Assembly: GCA_030150795.1 (NCBI GenBank)
Contig: JASLFF010000174.1
Location: 1 to 5,907 of the forward strand
DNA: 5,907 nucleotides
Direction: 5' to 3'
Source of the DNA: Terriglobales bacterium
GTDB lineage: Bacteria; Acidobacteriota; Terriglobia; Terriglobales; Gp1-AA117
The notes beneath the pieces are model-generated. The model was not told where the DNA came from, did no database searches, and worked only from the letters and a program-made list of their open reading frames with translations. Each line of letters begins with the position of its first letter. The first letter of the stretch is position 1. Positions 1 to 5,780 of this stretch are shown here, one piece after another. A program made the position numbers and the translations under genes.

Positions 1-2793
1 CGAGTATTCCCCTGAACCTGTGTTCAACGCGTTTTGTGCGATTGAGAACGTAGTTCCTCCGCCAAATGCGCTGAAGATTTCACTAACGTTATCAAGCGTT
101 TTGCTGAAGGTGTAGCCGGCACGCAAGGTCAGCTGGTGGAATAGATTGTTAGCGCGGAACTCGGTTTGAAGCGCATTGTAATTGGAAAAGCCGGAGTTGT
201 TGCGGGACAAGAGAATTCCTTCATTGCAATTGACGCGGCCAACTGCAACCGGATCAAACGCGCTTCCCACGGGACAAGGGGTTACACCCGCAGGGATGAG
301 GCTTGGAAAGTCCCTGGCCAGGTCAGCAATAAATGGATTGGCATTCACGGTTTGGAAAAGTTGACTGCCGTGATTGCCGACGTAACGGACTTCGAACGCG
401 GCGTTCTTGGTAATCTCGCGCTCGAACCCCAAACTCCAGCTTGAAACCTGGTCAGGCCTGAAGGTCGAAGGCACCGTAACCTCGCTGAGCGTGCGAGGAT
501 CAAGCTGTCCGATTGGAAGAAGCGGTTGTACCAATGCGCGGACGTTGGGGCCGGTTGGCACTGCAGGAAGTGTGAGCGCCGGCGACGCTCCGGGCCCTCC
601 TGAAATTGCCGTTTCCAGGACTGAAGGAGCCCCGCCGTAATTGTTCAGGAGAATGTTATAGAACGCCGGATCGTACGAGAGACGATACCCGCCGCGTATC
701 GTGGTCTTTCCCTGACCGGTCAGGAATCCTCCCCACTGCGGTGAGTAAGCAAACCCGATGCTGGGGCCGATTCCACTTGTGAAAGCAGGAACTTTAGGAG
801 CTGTGGTAACAGACAATGGCAATGTCGGGTCCCACAAAGGGGTTGGTCCTGTCTGCTGCGCCACAGAAAGACTATTCAGCTGGTTATAAGGCGAACCATA
901 GTAGGAATAGGTAACGCCCAGATTGAGCGTAAGGTTGCGCCCGATCTTCCAGTCGTCGCCAACATAGAAGAAAGTGTCATTTTCCTTGAGGCCGAGTTCC
1001 GGATTACCTTGAGCAAGAGCAACGTTGGTGCAATCTCTTCCCGGAGTGCAATCCGTGGGATTGTTTACGATGAAGGAACTGAGGTTGGCGAAAGAATAAG
1101 CACCGTTGATGTTCGGCAGAAAGATGTTGGGCGATTGCTGATGCGTCCAATTCACGCCAGCTTTAATCGTGTGCTTGCCCCGGACGTAGTTCCAGTTGTC
1201 CTGCGCCTGCCACGTGTTCACCACACGGCCCTGCGGTAGGCCGGGGTTCGGTCCAAATCCCAATTCGCTGGGATCTTGAAATGAGACATTTGTCACCGCG
1301 TTAAGAATGTTCCCCGTCGTTGGCAATGTGCCAATGGAATTGCCGCCGAACTGAACATTGAGCCGGTCAAATCCTACGCGAGCTTCATTGACCATGCGAG
1401 AAGTGAAGTTATGTGTCTCGCTCAACAGAATTGCCTGGCTCAAGGCCGGGACATTGACAACGTACCCTGCAGCGCCATTGTCCTGGGTATTGAAAAAGTT
1501 GCCGCGATTGAAGATGTATCGCGCGCTCAGGTTATCGTTGCTTCCAAACGAGATGTCTTCCTTGTTCACAAAATTAAAGCCGTGGAACGGCGTTGAAAGA
1601 ACACGGGAAACGGTATTTTCTTCTACGCCCGAGCAGAGTGTAGTACCGGTGAGTGGGTCTGTAATATTCGATAGCGTCGAGTTGTTGCCTGGCGTCGGAT
1701 TACCGGCGGAAATTCCATACGGCCCGAAATGAGAGAGTGCCGCTATCGCATTTGCGCTGGCGCCTGATGGGAAACAGCCGGCCAGAGTAGCCAGCCCCGC
1801 AGGCGTTGGCGTTAAAGTCCCGCTGCTGAACAAGGTGCTGGCAGAAAGAATTTCCTGATCAAATCCGCCAAAGAAGAATGCCTTGTTCTTAACCAGAGGC
1901 CCGCCGACCGTAAAGCCGCCAAATTCATCATTGGATCGCGGCGGCTGCTTCAGTCCATTGTTATTCTGGGTCGATGTCAGGCTGTTCAGAATGGAATTGT
2001 TCTCATTCATGTAGACGCTGCCGTGCCATCCGTTGGTGCCGCTCTTGGTGATCAGGTTGACCACAGATCCGGCGTTCCGTCCGTACTCAGGCCCGAAATT
2101 GTTGGTGATAAGTACATATTGGGAAACAAATTCCGGGTCGGAGACAAACAAAGCTGGACCGGCAACGCTGTTATCGTTGTTGTTCTGTCCGTCAATCTCC
2201 TGGTCATTATTGCGGCCGCGCAGCCCATTGACTGAAAATCCGCCGCCGCCGTTCGTGTTGGAGAAACCCTGATCGCGAGCAGAGACAACGCCCGGCACGA
2301 ATAAGGCCAGGTTGTCCAGGCCCTGGTTCTCCTGGACTCCCGCAAAGTTGCTCAGAGCGGTGCCGGAAAACGTATTCGTGATCTGCGCCTGGGTGGTCTC
2401 AATGAGGGGCACTGTGTCAGTAACATCAATCGTCGTGGATGTATCGCCGATGGCCAGCTTGATCGTTCCCACGCCGCTGTCGCGTCCGGCGCTCACTAAA
2501 ATTCCGCTTTGCACAGCAGAGTTGAAATTCTGTGCCTTTACTTCAATCTTGTAGTCGCCTACCTGGATCAGATTGAAGCGGAATGAGCCGGAGTTGTCAC
2601 TGGTTGTAGTTAAAATATTCCCCGTCTCGGTATTAGTCGCGGTTACTTGTGCTCCTTGAACTACCGCCCCTTGTGGATCAACAACCGTGCCGGAGATGGA
2701 TCCCTTCAGCACCTGACCAAAAGATGCGATCGAGCACAGCAGCATCAAGAATGCGGCGAGCAGAATGAATGTGTCGCGCAATTTATGATTCAT
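1..2793 (-). CDS. Oar-like TonB-dependent outer-membrane receptor with carboxypeptidase-regulatory N-domain (partial, C-terminus cut by window edge)
   Basis: The minus strand reads open for 931 codons from ATG at 2793 to the left edge without a stop. Residues 1-26 form a Sec signal peptide: basic start (K4, R6), hydrophobic core FILLAAFLMLLC, likely cleavage after SFG. Residues 31-110 match a carboxypeptidase-regulatory-like beta-sandwich (GSISGTVVDPQGAVVQGAQV, then SGSFRF and GDYKIEVKA). Residues 115-255 are the TonB plug, with VNGLRGRNNDQEIDG and the plug end GRNAGSVVNLITKSGTN. The rest is beta-barrel with usual family signatures: FTVGGPLVKNKAFFFGGFD near 294-312, SSWSLGFEREI near 783 and GYTFSKTLDN near 893. 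Family knowledge: these receptors sit in the outer membrane and import large substrates using TonB/ExbBD energy; the substrate cannot be read here. Related proteins are usually over 1,000 residues, so a C-terminal part is missing. GGAG at 2806-2809 lies 12 nt before the ATG; an in-frame ATG at 2811 is an alternative start. No sus-type partner or TonB gene is adjacent. Confidence 0.95.
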   Translation of the reverse strand, partial: MNHKLRDTFILLAAFLMLLCSIASFGQVLKGSISGTVVDPQGAVVQGAQVTATNTETGNILTTTSDNSGSFRFNLIQVGDYKIEVKAQNFNSAVQSGILVSAGRDSGVGTIKLAIGDTSTTIDVTDTVPLIETTQAQITNTFSGTALSNFAGVQENQGLDNLALFVPGVVSARDQGFSNTNGGGGFSVNGLRGRNNDQEIDGQNNNDNSVAGPALFVSDPEFVSQYVLITNNFGPEYGRNAGSVVNLITKSGTNGWHGSVYMNENNSILNSLTSTQNNNGLKQPPRSNDEFGGFTVGGPLVKNKAFFFGGFDQEILSASTLFSSGTLTPTPAGLATLAGCFPSGASANAIAALSHFGPYGISAGNPTPGNNSTLSNITDPLTGTTLCSGVEENTVSRVLSTPFHGFNFVNKEDISFGSNDNLSARYIFNRGNFFNTQDNGAAGYVVNVPALSQAILLSETHNFTSRMVNEARVGFDRLNVQFGGNSIGTLPTTGNILNAVTNVSFQDPSELGFGPNPGLPQGRVVNTWQAQDNWNYVRGKHTIKAGVNWTHQQSPNIFLPNINGAYSFANLSSFIVNNPTDCTPGRDCTNVALAQGNPELGLKENDTFFYVGDDWKIGRNLTLNLGVTYSYYGSPYNQLNSLSVAQQTGPTPLWDPTLPLSVTTAPKVPAFTSGIGPSIGFAYSPQWGGFLTGQGKTTIRGGYRLSYDPAFYNILLNNYGGAPSVLETAISGGPGASPALTLPAVPTGPNVRALVQPLLPIGQLDPRTLSEVTVPSTFRPDQVSSWSLGFEREITKNAAFEVRYVGNHGSQLFQTVNANPFIADLARDFPSLIPAGVTPCPVGSAFDPVAVGRVNCNEGILLSRNNSGFSNYNALQTEFRANNLFHQLTLRAGYTFSKTLDNVSEIFSAFGGGTTFSIAQNALNTGSGEYS

Positions 2794-3242
2794 AGGTACA
2801 CAATTCTCCATACTTCTTAATATTTGATAGGCAAACCAGCTCTGGCTACTATCACCAACGCACAGAGTCGCTTTGTCACATGACGATTTGCAACTATCGT
2901 TCCAAGACGACCTGAGACTGCAACATGTTCTAAATAGACTAATTTCACACGCCGGATCGGTAACCCATTTCTGAAATACCGTATTCGTAGTAGAAGGAGC
3001 TTCTGAATTTGGAATATGTAGATTTGTTAGTTTCGATGTATTGATTTATTTACAAGAAGGGGTGAGTTGCACCTGTGGGGCGAGAAGTACATTTTCTTAT
3101 CTAGGTTGCATGCAGATTCGGTACGCGCTGCTTAAAGACAAGACCAAACACCTGAAAATTTTCTCTTGAGAAAAAGTAAAAGGATAGATTTTAAGAAGAG
3201 TAAAAGAATGTTAAGGAGCAGCTCACGGCAGCAAAAGCTTAA
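2794..3242. other. AT-richer gene-free region upstream of the receptor gene
   Basis: No convincing coding region is present on either strand in these 449 bases; open stretches are short and lack ribosome-binding sites. The region lies between the stop of the 120-residue membrane-protein gene and the receptor start, so it should contain the receptor promoter and 5' leader on the minus strand. I looked for -35/-10 pairs on that strand and found none with both good hexamers and 16-18 nt spacing. An 8-bp palindrome TGCATGCA near 3107-3114 and the palindrome at 3154-3174 are the only compact symmetric elements I saw. Confidence 0.6.
3154..3174. repeat. Two overlapping AT-rich palindromes
   Basis: GAAAATTTTC (3154-3163) is a perfect 10-bp palindrome. 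It overlaps TTTTCTC-TT-GAGAAAA (3159-3174), which has perfect 7-bp arms around a 2-nt centre. The element is about 70 bases after the stop of the minus-strand 120-residue gene and about 360 bases upstream of the receptor start. It could be a regulator-binding site or a weak minus-strand terminator, since the minus-strand stem is followed by TTTTC. The stem is AT-rich, so terminator strength would be low. The symmetry is seen directly; any role is inference. Confidence 0.35.
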
Positions 3243-3605
3243 CTACTTACGTAGCCAGCCTCGATAGGCGACAACATGCCCGCTGCCATCGCGCACTTGT
3301 TCCACGCGTTCTACGATTACCGGTCCGATAATCGGCCTGAGCACTCGCTGAAAATTTGCGCGCACCATGCCTTCGTCCTGTGCATCCACGGTGGCGGCAT
3401 CCACCTCATACATCTTTCCATCTGGACTCGCAACAATGCCTGTAGGATGCTGCTCTCGGATGGGCGGTTTGTCTTTGAAATCGATGTAATGCGGCGCAAT
3501 AAAGATAAACGCAAGGATCAGCGTTACCATTACGTCGTAATGGAAACTCCCCCGTGCGTATGTCCAGAACAGGTAACCCTTCAGCGTGCGCCAAATGCGA
3601 GACAT
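3243..3605 (-). CDS. Hypothetical single-pass membrane protein, 120 aa
   Basis: I cannot assign a known function. The protein starts MSRIWRTLKGYLFWTYARGS, a basic, aromatic amphipathic segment, followed by one transmembrane helix at about residues 24-41 (DVMVTLILAFIFIAPHYI). The remaining roughly 80 residues are hydrophilic, with a short beta-like stretch (GPVIVERVEQVRDGSGHVVAYRGW) at 93-117. Basic residues before the helix predict a cytoplasmic N-terminus and a periplasmic C-terminal domain. The gene follows serS on the same strand after a 179-bp gap that holds a repeat and a weak hairpin, so co-transcription is possible but not shown. There is no Shine-Dalgarno sequence before the ATG; the preceding bases are CTATTCTT. 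A TAAACT hexamer six bases before the ATG, with a poor TTGCAT 18 nt upstream, would fit a nearly leaderless transcript, but this is weak. The clean domain pattern and absence of a rival frame make it a likely real gene. Confidence 0.75.
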   Translation of the reverse strand: MSRIWRTLKGYLFWTYARGSFHYDVMVTLILAFIFIAPHYIDFKDKPPIREQHPTGIVASPDGKMYEVDAATVDAQDEGMVRANFQRVLRPIIGPVIVERVEQVRDGSGHVVAYRGWLRK

Positions 3606-3684
3606 AAGAATAGTTTATTCAGTTAACGGGGATTAATGCAAAGGATAATCAGATGACAGACAGACGATAGTTGGTTTAACTCCG

Positions 3685-3703
3685 AAAATCGGATGATCCG
3701 ATT
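3685..3703 (-). terminator. Possible weak terminator hairpin downstream of serS
   Basis: The arms 3687-3693 (AATCGGA) and 3697-3703 (TCCGATT) are perfect 7-bp complements around a 3-nt loop. Read on the minus strand, the stem runs into four T residues and then CGG. That resembles a rho-independent terminator for serS, 80 bases past its stop, but only three of seven pairs are G-C and the T-run is short. It also lies 80-100 bases upstream of the next minus-strand gene, so it could instead be an operator or a chance palindrome. Confidence 0.3.
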
Positions 3704-3747
3704 ATCACTATATCCGCCGATACCTGATCCTGATTTTTCCTCATTTA

Positions 3748-3778
3748 GATCAGTGTCATCAGTGTTAATCAGTGGTGA
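3748..3778 (-). repeat. Triple ATCAGTG repeat, copy 1 (serS 3' side)
   Basis: Three ATCAGTG heptamers occur at 9-10-nt spacing (starting at 3749, 3758 and 3768). The block begins 7 bases after the serS stop on the minus strand, where it reads as repeated CACTGAT. It matches 27 of 31 positions with a second block at 5289-5319 in the same orientation. Its function is unknown; it behaves like a small dispersed intergenic repeat. Confidence 0.75.
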
Positions 3779-3784
3779 GCTTTT

Positions 3785-5071
3785 TCAGAACTTCTTTGCC
3801 GTGATCCGTTCTGCGCCCATATATTTTCTCAACGCTTCAGGCACCACCACGCTGCCGTCGGCCTGCTGATAGTTTTCCAGGATTGCCAGCCATGTTCTGC
3901 CAATCGCCAGCCCGCTGCCGTTCAGCGTGTGCACGTACTCGCTCTTCTTGCTGCCTTCCGGACGGAAGCGTATGTTCGCCCGCCGCGCCTGATACGCTTC
4001 AAAATTCGAGCAGGAAGAAATCTCGCGATAGAGCTGCTGCCCCGGCAGCCAGACTTCAATGTCATAGGTCTTGGCAGAAACTTGTCCCATGTCTCCGGTG
4101 CATAGCAGCACCGTGCGGTAGTGCAGGCCCAGCTTTTGCAGGATAGTTTCAGCATCGCGGGTGAGCTGCTCATGCTGCTCGTAAGACTGTTCAGGACGCG
4201 TGAACTTTACCAGCTCGACTTTTTGGAACTGGTGCTGCCGGATGATCCCGCGCACATCTTTTCCATACGACCCGGCTTCGCTGCGGAAGCACGGCGTGTA
4301 TCCCGTAACGGAAAGCGGCAGCCGCGCCGCATCAATCGTCTCGTCGCGATAAAGATTGGTCAGCGGCACTTCAGCAGTGGGAATCAGCCAAAGATCGTGG
4401 TCATCGATCTTAAACAGGTCGCCCGCGAACTTCGGCAATTGTCCTGTTCCGTACATCGACGCCGAGTTCACCATGTAGGGCGTAAGGACTTCGGTGTAAC
4501 CGTGCTCGCCGGTATGCAGATCGAGCATGAAGTTGGCCAGTGCGCGTTCCAGCTTTGCGCCCAAGTCCCAATAGACGGCAAAGCGCGCGCCACTCAGCTT
4601 GACCGCGCGCTCCATATCCAGCACGCCCAGTTGCTCGCCCAGCTCCCAATGCGGCTTTGGCGTAAAGCTGAATTCCGGCGGCTTGCCCCACTTACGCACT
4701 TCCTTGTTGTCGTCAGCCGAGCGCCCCACCGGCACCGACTCATGCGGCACGTTCGGAATGCCAGCCAGCATCGTGCGCAATTCCTGGTCGATTTCGCCGG
4801 CTTGCTTTTCCAATTCTTCACTCTGCGCGCGCAAGGCCTTCGTCTGCTCCATTTGCGTCGTGGCGTCCTGCCCGGCTTTCTTGAGCTTGGCAATTTCTTC
4901 TGACGCGCGATTCCGCTGCGCCTTCAGTGTTTCTGACTGCGTGATGAGCTGGCGACGTTTTTCATCCACCTGGCGAAAGCCGCTCAGCACTTGTGCAGGA
5001 TCCATCCCGCGACGGCGGAGCATTTCTTCAACCTGTGTGAAGTTCTCTCGGACATAAGCAAGGTCAAGCAT
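3785..5071 (-). CDS. serS: Seryl-tRNA synthetase (serine--tRNA ligase)
   Basis: This cytoplasmic class II synthetase activates serine with ATP and charges tRNA-Ser; the enzyme also makes Ser-tRNA-Sec where selenocysteine is used. From the start at 5071 the protein is 428 residues, normal for bacterial SerRS, beginning [11 protein letters not shown] as the family does. Residues about 27-105 are the long charged antiparallel coiled-coil arm that grips the long variable arm of tRNA-Ser. Motif 1 lies around 187-216 ([15 protein letters not shown]). The serine-site segment TAEVPL is at 232-237. Motif 2 is at 261-281 ([20 protein letters not shown]), with R263 and E265. Motif 3 is at 385-402 ([18 protein letters not shown]), with R392. 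The frame stays open upstream to an ATG at 5143, but those 24 extra residues are low-complexity and encoded by a 9-nt tandem repeat, so I reject that start. No clear Shine-Dalgarno precedes 5071; the zone is GGTAAAGTAATTAGATTC. It is probably monocistronic or loosely joined to the 120-residue gene downstream. Confidence 0.98.
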   Translation of the reverse strand: MLDLAYVRENFTQVEEMLRRRGMDPAQVLSGFRQVDEKRRQLITQSETLKAQRNRASEEIAKLKKAGQDATTQMEQTKALRAQSEELEKQAGEIDQELRTMLAGIPNVPHESVPVGRSADDNKEVRKWGKPPEFSFTPKPHWELGEQLGVLDMERAVKLSGARFAVYWDLGAKLERALANFMLDLHTGEHGYTEVLTPYMVNSASMYGTGQLPKFAGDLFKIDDHDLWLIPTAEVPLTNLYRDETIDAARLPLSVTGYTPCFRSEAGSYGKDVRGIIRQHQFQKVELVKFTRPEQSYEQHEQLTRDAETILQKLGLHYRTVLLCTGDMGQVSAKTYDIEVWLPGQQLYREISSCSNFEAYQARRANIRFRPEGSKKSEYVHTLNGSGLAIGRTWLAILENYQQADGSVVVPEALRKYMGAERITAKKF

Positions 5072-5092
5072 GAATCTAATTACTTTACCAAA

Positions 5093-5129
5093 GTCGCCGT
5101 GATCGCCGTCATCGCGCGTCATCGCCGTA
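5093..5129. repeat. 9-nt tandem repeat in the serS leader
   Basis: On the plus strand four degenerate units follow one another: GTCGCCGTG, ATCGCCGTC, ATCGCGCGTC and ATCGCCGTA, a period of 9 with one 10-nt unit. On the minus strand this reads GGCGATGAC-like and, in the serS frame, gives the Asp/Gly/His-rich string DDGDHGDFG. The array ends about 22 bases before the serS start codon. It is much more GC-rich than the sequence beside it, which suggests an inserted or expanded element. Confidence 0.7.
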
Positions 5130-5153
5130 AACGGAAAAGCCAAATCTCAGCAG

Positions 5154-5262
5154 GGAGCACGAAGACACAGAAGAAATTGGTAAATGAGTAATTTGGTAAT
5201 CGGGTAAATTGAACCCAGGTTCCCGATCACCCAATTCCTCTGCTTCCTCCGTTCCTCCGCGT
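5154..5262. repeat. Long imperfect palindrome containing an octamer tandem array
   Basis: The left arm (5154-5206) and the right arm (5220-5262) are inverted copies of one another. The best-matched cores are 5190-5206 and 5220-5236, with 14 of 17 positions complementary around a 13-nt loop. Outside the cores, the left GGAGCACGAAGACACAGAAG resembles the reverse complement of the right, GGAGGAACGGAGGAAGCAG. The left arm also holds a period-8 array: ATTGGTAA, ATGAGTAA, TTTGGTAA and TCGGGTAA (5176-5207). The left arm appears longer by about two octamers. No transposase is present. This could be a small non-autonomous palindromic element, in the manner of a MITE or REP; that is inference. Confidence 0.65.
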
Positions 5263-5288
5263 TTCAAGGTTTTGGGTTCTAAAATCCC

Positions 5289-5319
5289 GATCAGTGTAAT
5301 CAGTGCCAATCAGTGGTAA
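5289..5319 (-). repeat. Triple ATCAGTG repeat, copy 2 (upstream of serS)
   Basis: ATCAGTG heptamers start at 5290, 5299 and 5309 in the same orientation as the copy at 3748-3778. The two blocks differ at four positions: C/A at position 10, TT/CC at 18-19 and G/A at 30. Together they form direct repeats about 1.54 kb apart that bracket serS and its leader. The right end of this copy overlaps the TAAGG that serves as a possible ribosome-binding site for the small gene starting at 5330. Confidence 0.75.
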
Positions 5320-5329
5320 GGTCTGCCTG

Positions 5330-5479
5330 ATGGAAAAGAAGATATTCTGGCTTCTATTTACCGTTCTGGGCGTTGTGATGGGCTTGCTCTTGCCGTCACT
5401 GTGGTGGAACCTGGCGCTGACATTGCCTCTGTTGGTGCTTTGCTGGTGGATCGTTTATCGCAGCGGATGGTTGAGTTGA
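5330..5479 (+). CDS. Small two-helix membrane protein, 49 aa (hypothetical)
   Basis: The frame runs from ATG at 5330 to TGA at 5477-5479. The product begins MEKKIFWLLFTVLGVVMGLL and ends with a short hydrophilic tail, VYRSGWLS. It has two hydrophobic segments, about residues 5-21 and 27-43, split by a Pro-Ser-Leu-Trp-Trp-Asn turn (22-27), which suggests a helical hairpin in the inner membrane. The basic start (K3, K4) and the Arg near the end place both termini in the cytoplasm by the positive-inside rule. AAGG at 5318-5321 is a reasonable Shine-Dalgarno, 8 bases before the ATG. Short Trp-rich proteins of this type seem familiar to me from Acidobacteriota, but I know no function. The gene is divergent from serS and converges on tRNA-Thr. 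The coherent topology and ribosome-binding site support a real gene despite its length. Confidence 0.65.
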   Translation: MEKKIFWLLFTVLGVVMGLLLPSLWWNLALTLPLLVLCWWIVYRSGWLS

Positions 5480-5480
5480 A

Positions 5481-5497
5481 TTGCCGCGAAGCGGCAA
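5481..5497. other. Perfect 7-bp hairpin between the small membrane-protein gene and tRNA-Thr
   Basis: TTGCCGC (5481-5487), loop GAA and GCGGCAA (5491-5497) form a stable GC-rich stem. It begins one base after the stop of the plus-strand 49-residue gene and nine bases past the CCA end of the minus-strand tRNA. The position between convergent genes suits a shared terminator. However, on the plus strand it is followed by A residues, and on the minus strand by TTCAACTC, so neither direction has a proper U-tract. It may instead mark the 3' end for tRNA processing or act with Rho. Confidence 0.4.
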
Positions 5498-5505
5498 AAA
5501 AACGA

Positions 5506-5581
5506 TGGAGCCGACGATCGGACTTGAACCGATGACCTGTCGATTACGAATCGACTGCTCTACCAACTGAGCTACGTCGGC
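5506..5581 (-). tRNA. tRNA-Thr (anticodon CGT)
   Basis: Read on the minus strand, the 7-bp acceptor stem GCCGACG/CGTCGGC is perfect (5575-5581 with 5510-5516). The D arm is GCTC/GAGC with loop AGTTGGTA. The anticodon stem is GTCGA/TCGAC with loop TTCGTAA, so the anticodon is CGT, which reads the threonine codon ACG. The variable loop has 5 nt, and the T arm is ATCGG/CCGAT with loop TTCAAGT. The discriminator is T at 5509, and CCA is encoded at 5506-5508. The body is 73 nt, 76 with CCA. All class I tRNA elements are intact, so it should be functional. Confidence 0.97.
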
Positions 5582-5600
5582 GTTCAAAAGAAGTATTTCT

Positions 5601-5629
5601 ATTCTAAGAGAGAGTCGCGGTGTCGTAAA
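5601..5629 (-). promoter_or_regulatory. Sigma70-type promoter for tRNA-Thr
   Basis: On the minus strand TTTACG (5624-5629, 4 of 6 to TTGACA) and TAGAAT (5601-5606, 5 of 6 to TATAAT) are separated by exactly 17 nt. Transcription would begin near 5594, leaving a leader of about 12 nt before the tRNA 5' end at 5581, which is suitable for RNase P processing. Confidence 0.65.
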
Positions 5630-5705
5630 GCCCGAGCCAACCGCCCTAAAAATGCGCAGGGTTGACTAAAGGGGTGAGTTTTCCACACTTTGCGGAGATT
5701 TCCTC

Positions 5706-5735
5706 TTGCTATTCCTGCCTGGTCTTTCGCATAAT
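5706..5735 (+). promoter_or_regulatory. Candidate promoter for the MerR-like HTH gene
   Basis: TTGCTA (5706-5711, 4 of 6) and CATAAT (5730-5735, 5 of 6) are 18 nt apart on the plus strand. Transcription would begin near 5742, giving a leader of about 40 nt before the GTG at 5781. The match is fair rather than strong. Confidence 0.4.
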
Positions 5736-5780
5736 ATTCTGTACTAAGGAAGAAAGACCGCGTACTTCCAAAGGCCACGA

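Noticed and set aside
166..2554. Several plus- and minus-strand open frames within 166-2554
   Set aside because: All overlap the continuous 931-codon receptor frame on the minus strand. Their translations show no family motif and lack credible ribosome-binding sites.
3276..3626. Plus-strand frame of 116 codons opposite the 120-residue membrane-protein gene
   Set aside because: The minus-strand product has a clear transmembrane helix and coherent composition. The plus-strand product is Cys/His-rich noise with no ribosome-binding site.
4121..4903. Long plus-strand open frame (260 codons) antisense to serS
   Set aside because: It lies wholly inside serS, whose protein is unambiguous. The antisense translation is Arg/Leu/His/Gln-rich without domain features, as expected for a shadow frame opposite a codon-biased gene.
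3748..5319. CRISPR-like or transposon boundaries formed by the two ATCAGTG blocks
   Set aside because: There are only two blocks, each with degenerate units and no uniform spacers. The DNA between them is essential serS with no transposase, so neither a CRISPR array nor a composite transposon is supported.
5072..5329. T-box riboswitch upstream of serS
   Set aside because: The long leader with hairpins prompted the idea, but I see no conserved T-box sequence, no specifier-loop arrangement and no terminator/antiterminator pair with a U-tract.
5396..5587. Minus-strand frame of 63 codons across the tRNA gene
   Set aside because: Its start reads through tRNA-Thr (the familiar DVAQLVEQSIRNRQVIGSSP-type artefact of translated tRNA genes), so it is not a protein.
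5662..5667. TTGACT as a -35 element for the HTH gene
   Set aside because: The hexamer is good, but 16-18 nt downstream there is only CACACTTTG-like sequence with no usable -10; the pair at 5706/5730 fits better.
5680..5688. DnaA-box-like TTTTCCACA (8 of 9 to TTATCCACA)
   Set aside because: It is a single copy with no cluster, no AT-rich unwinding region and no dnaA or dnaN nearby, so an origin is not supported.
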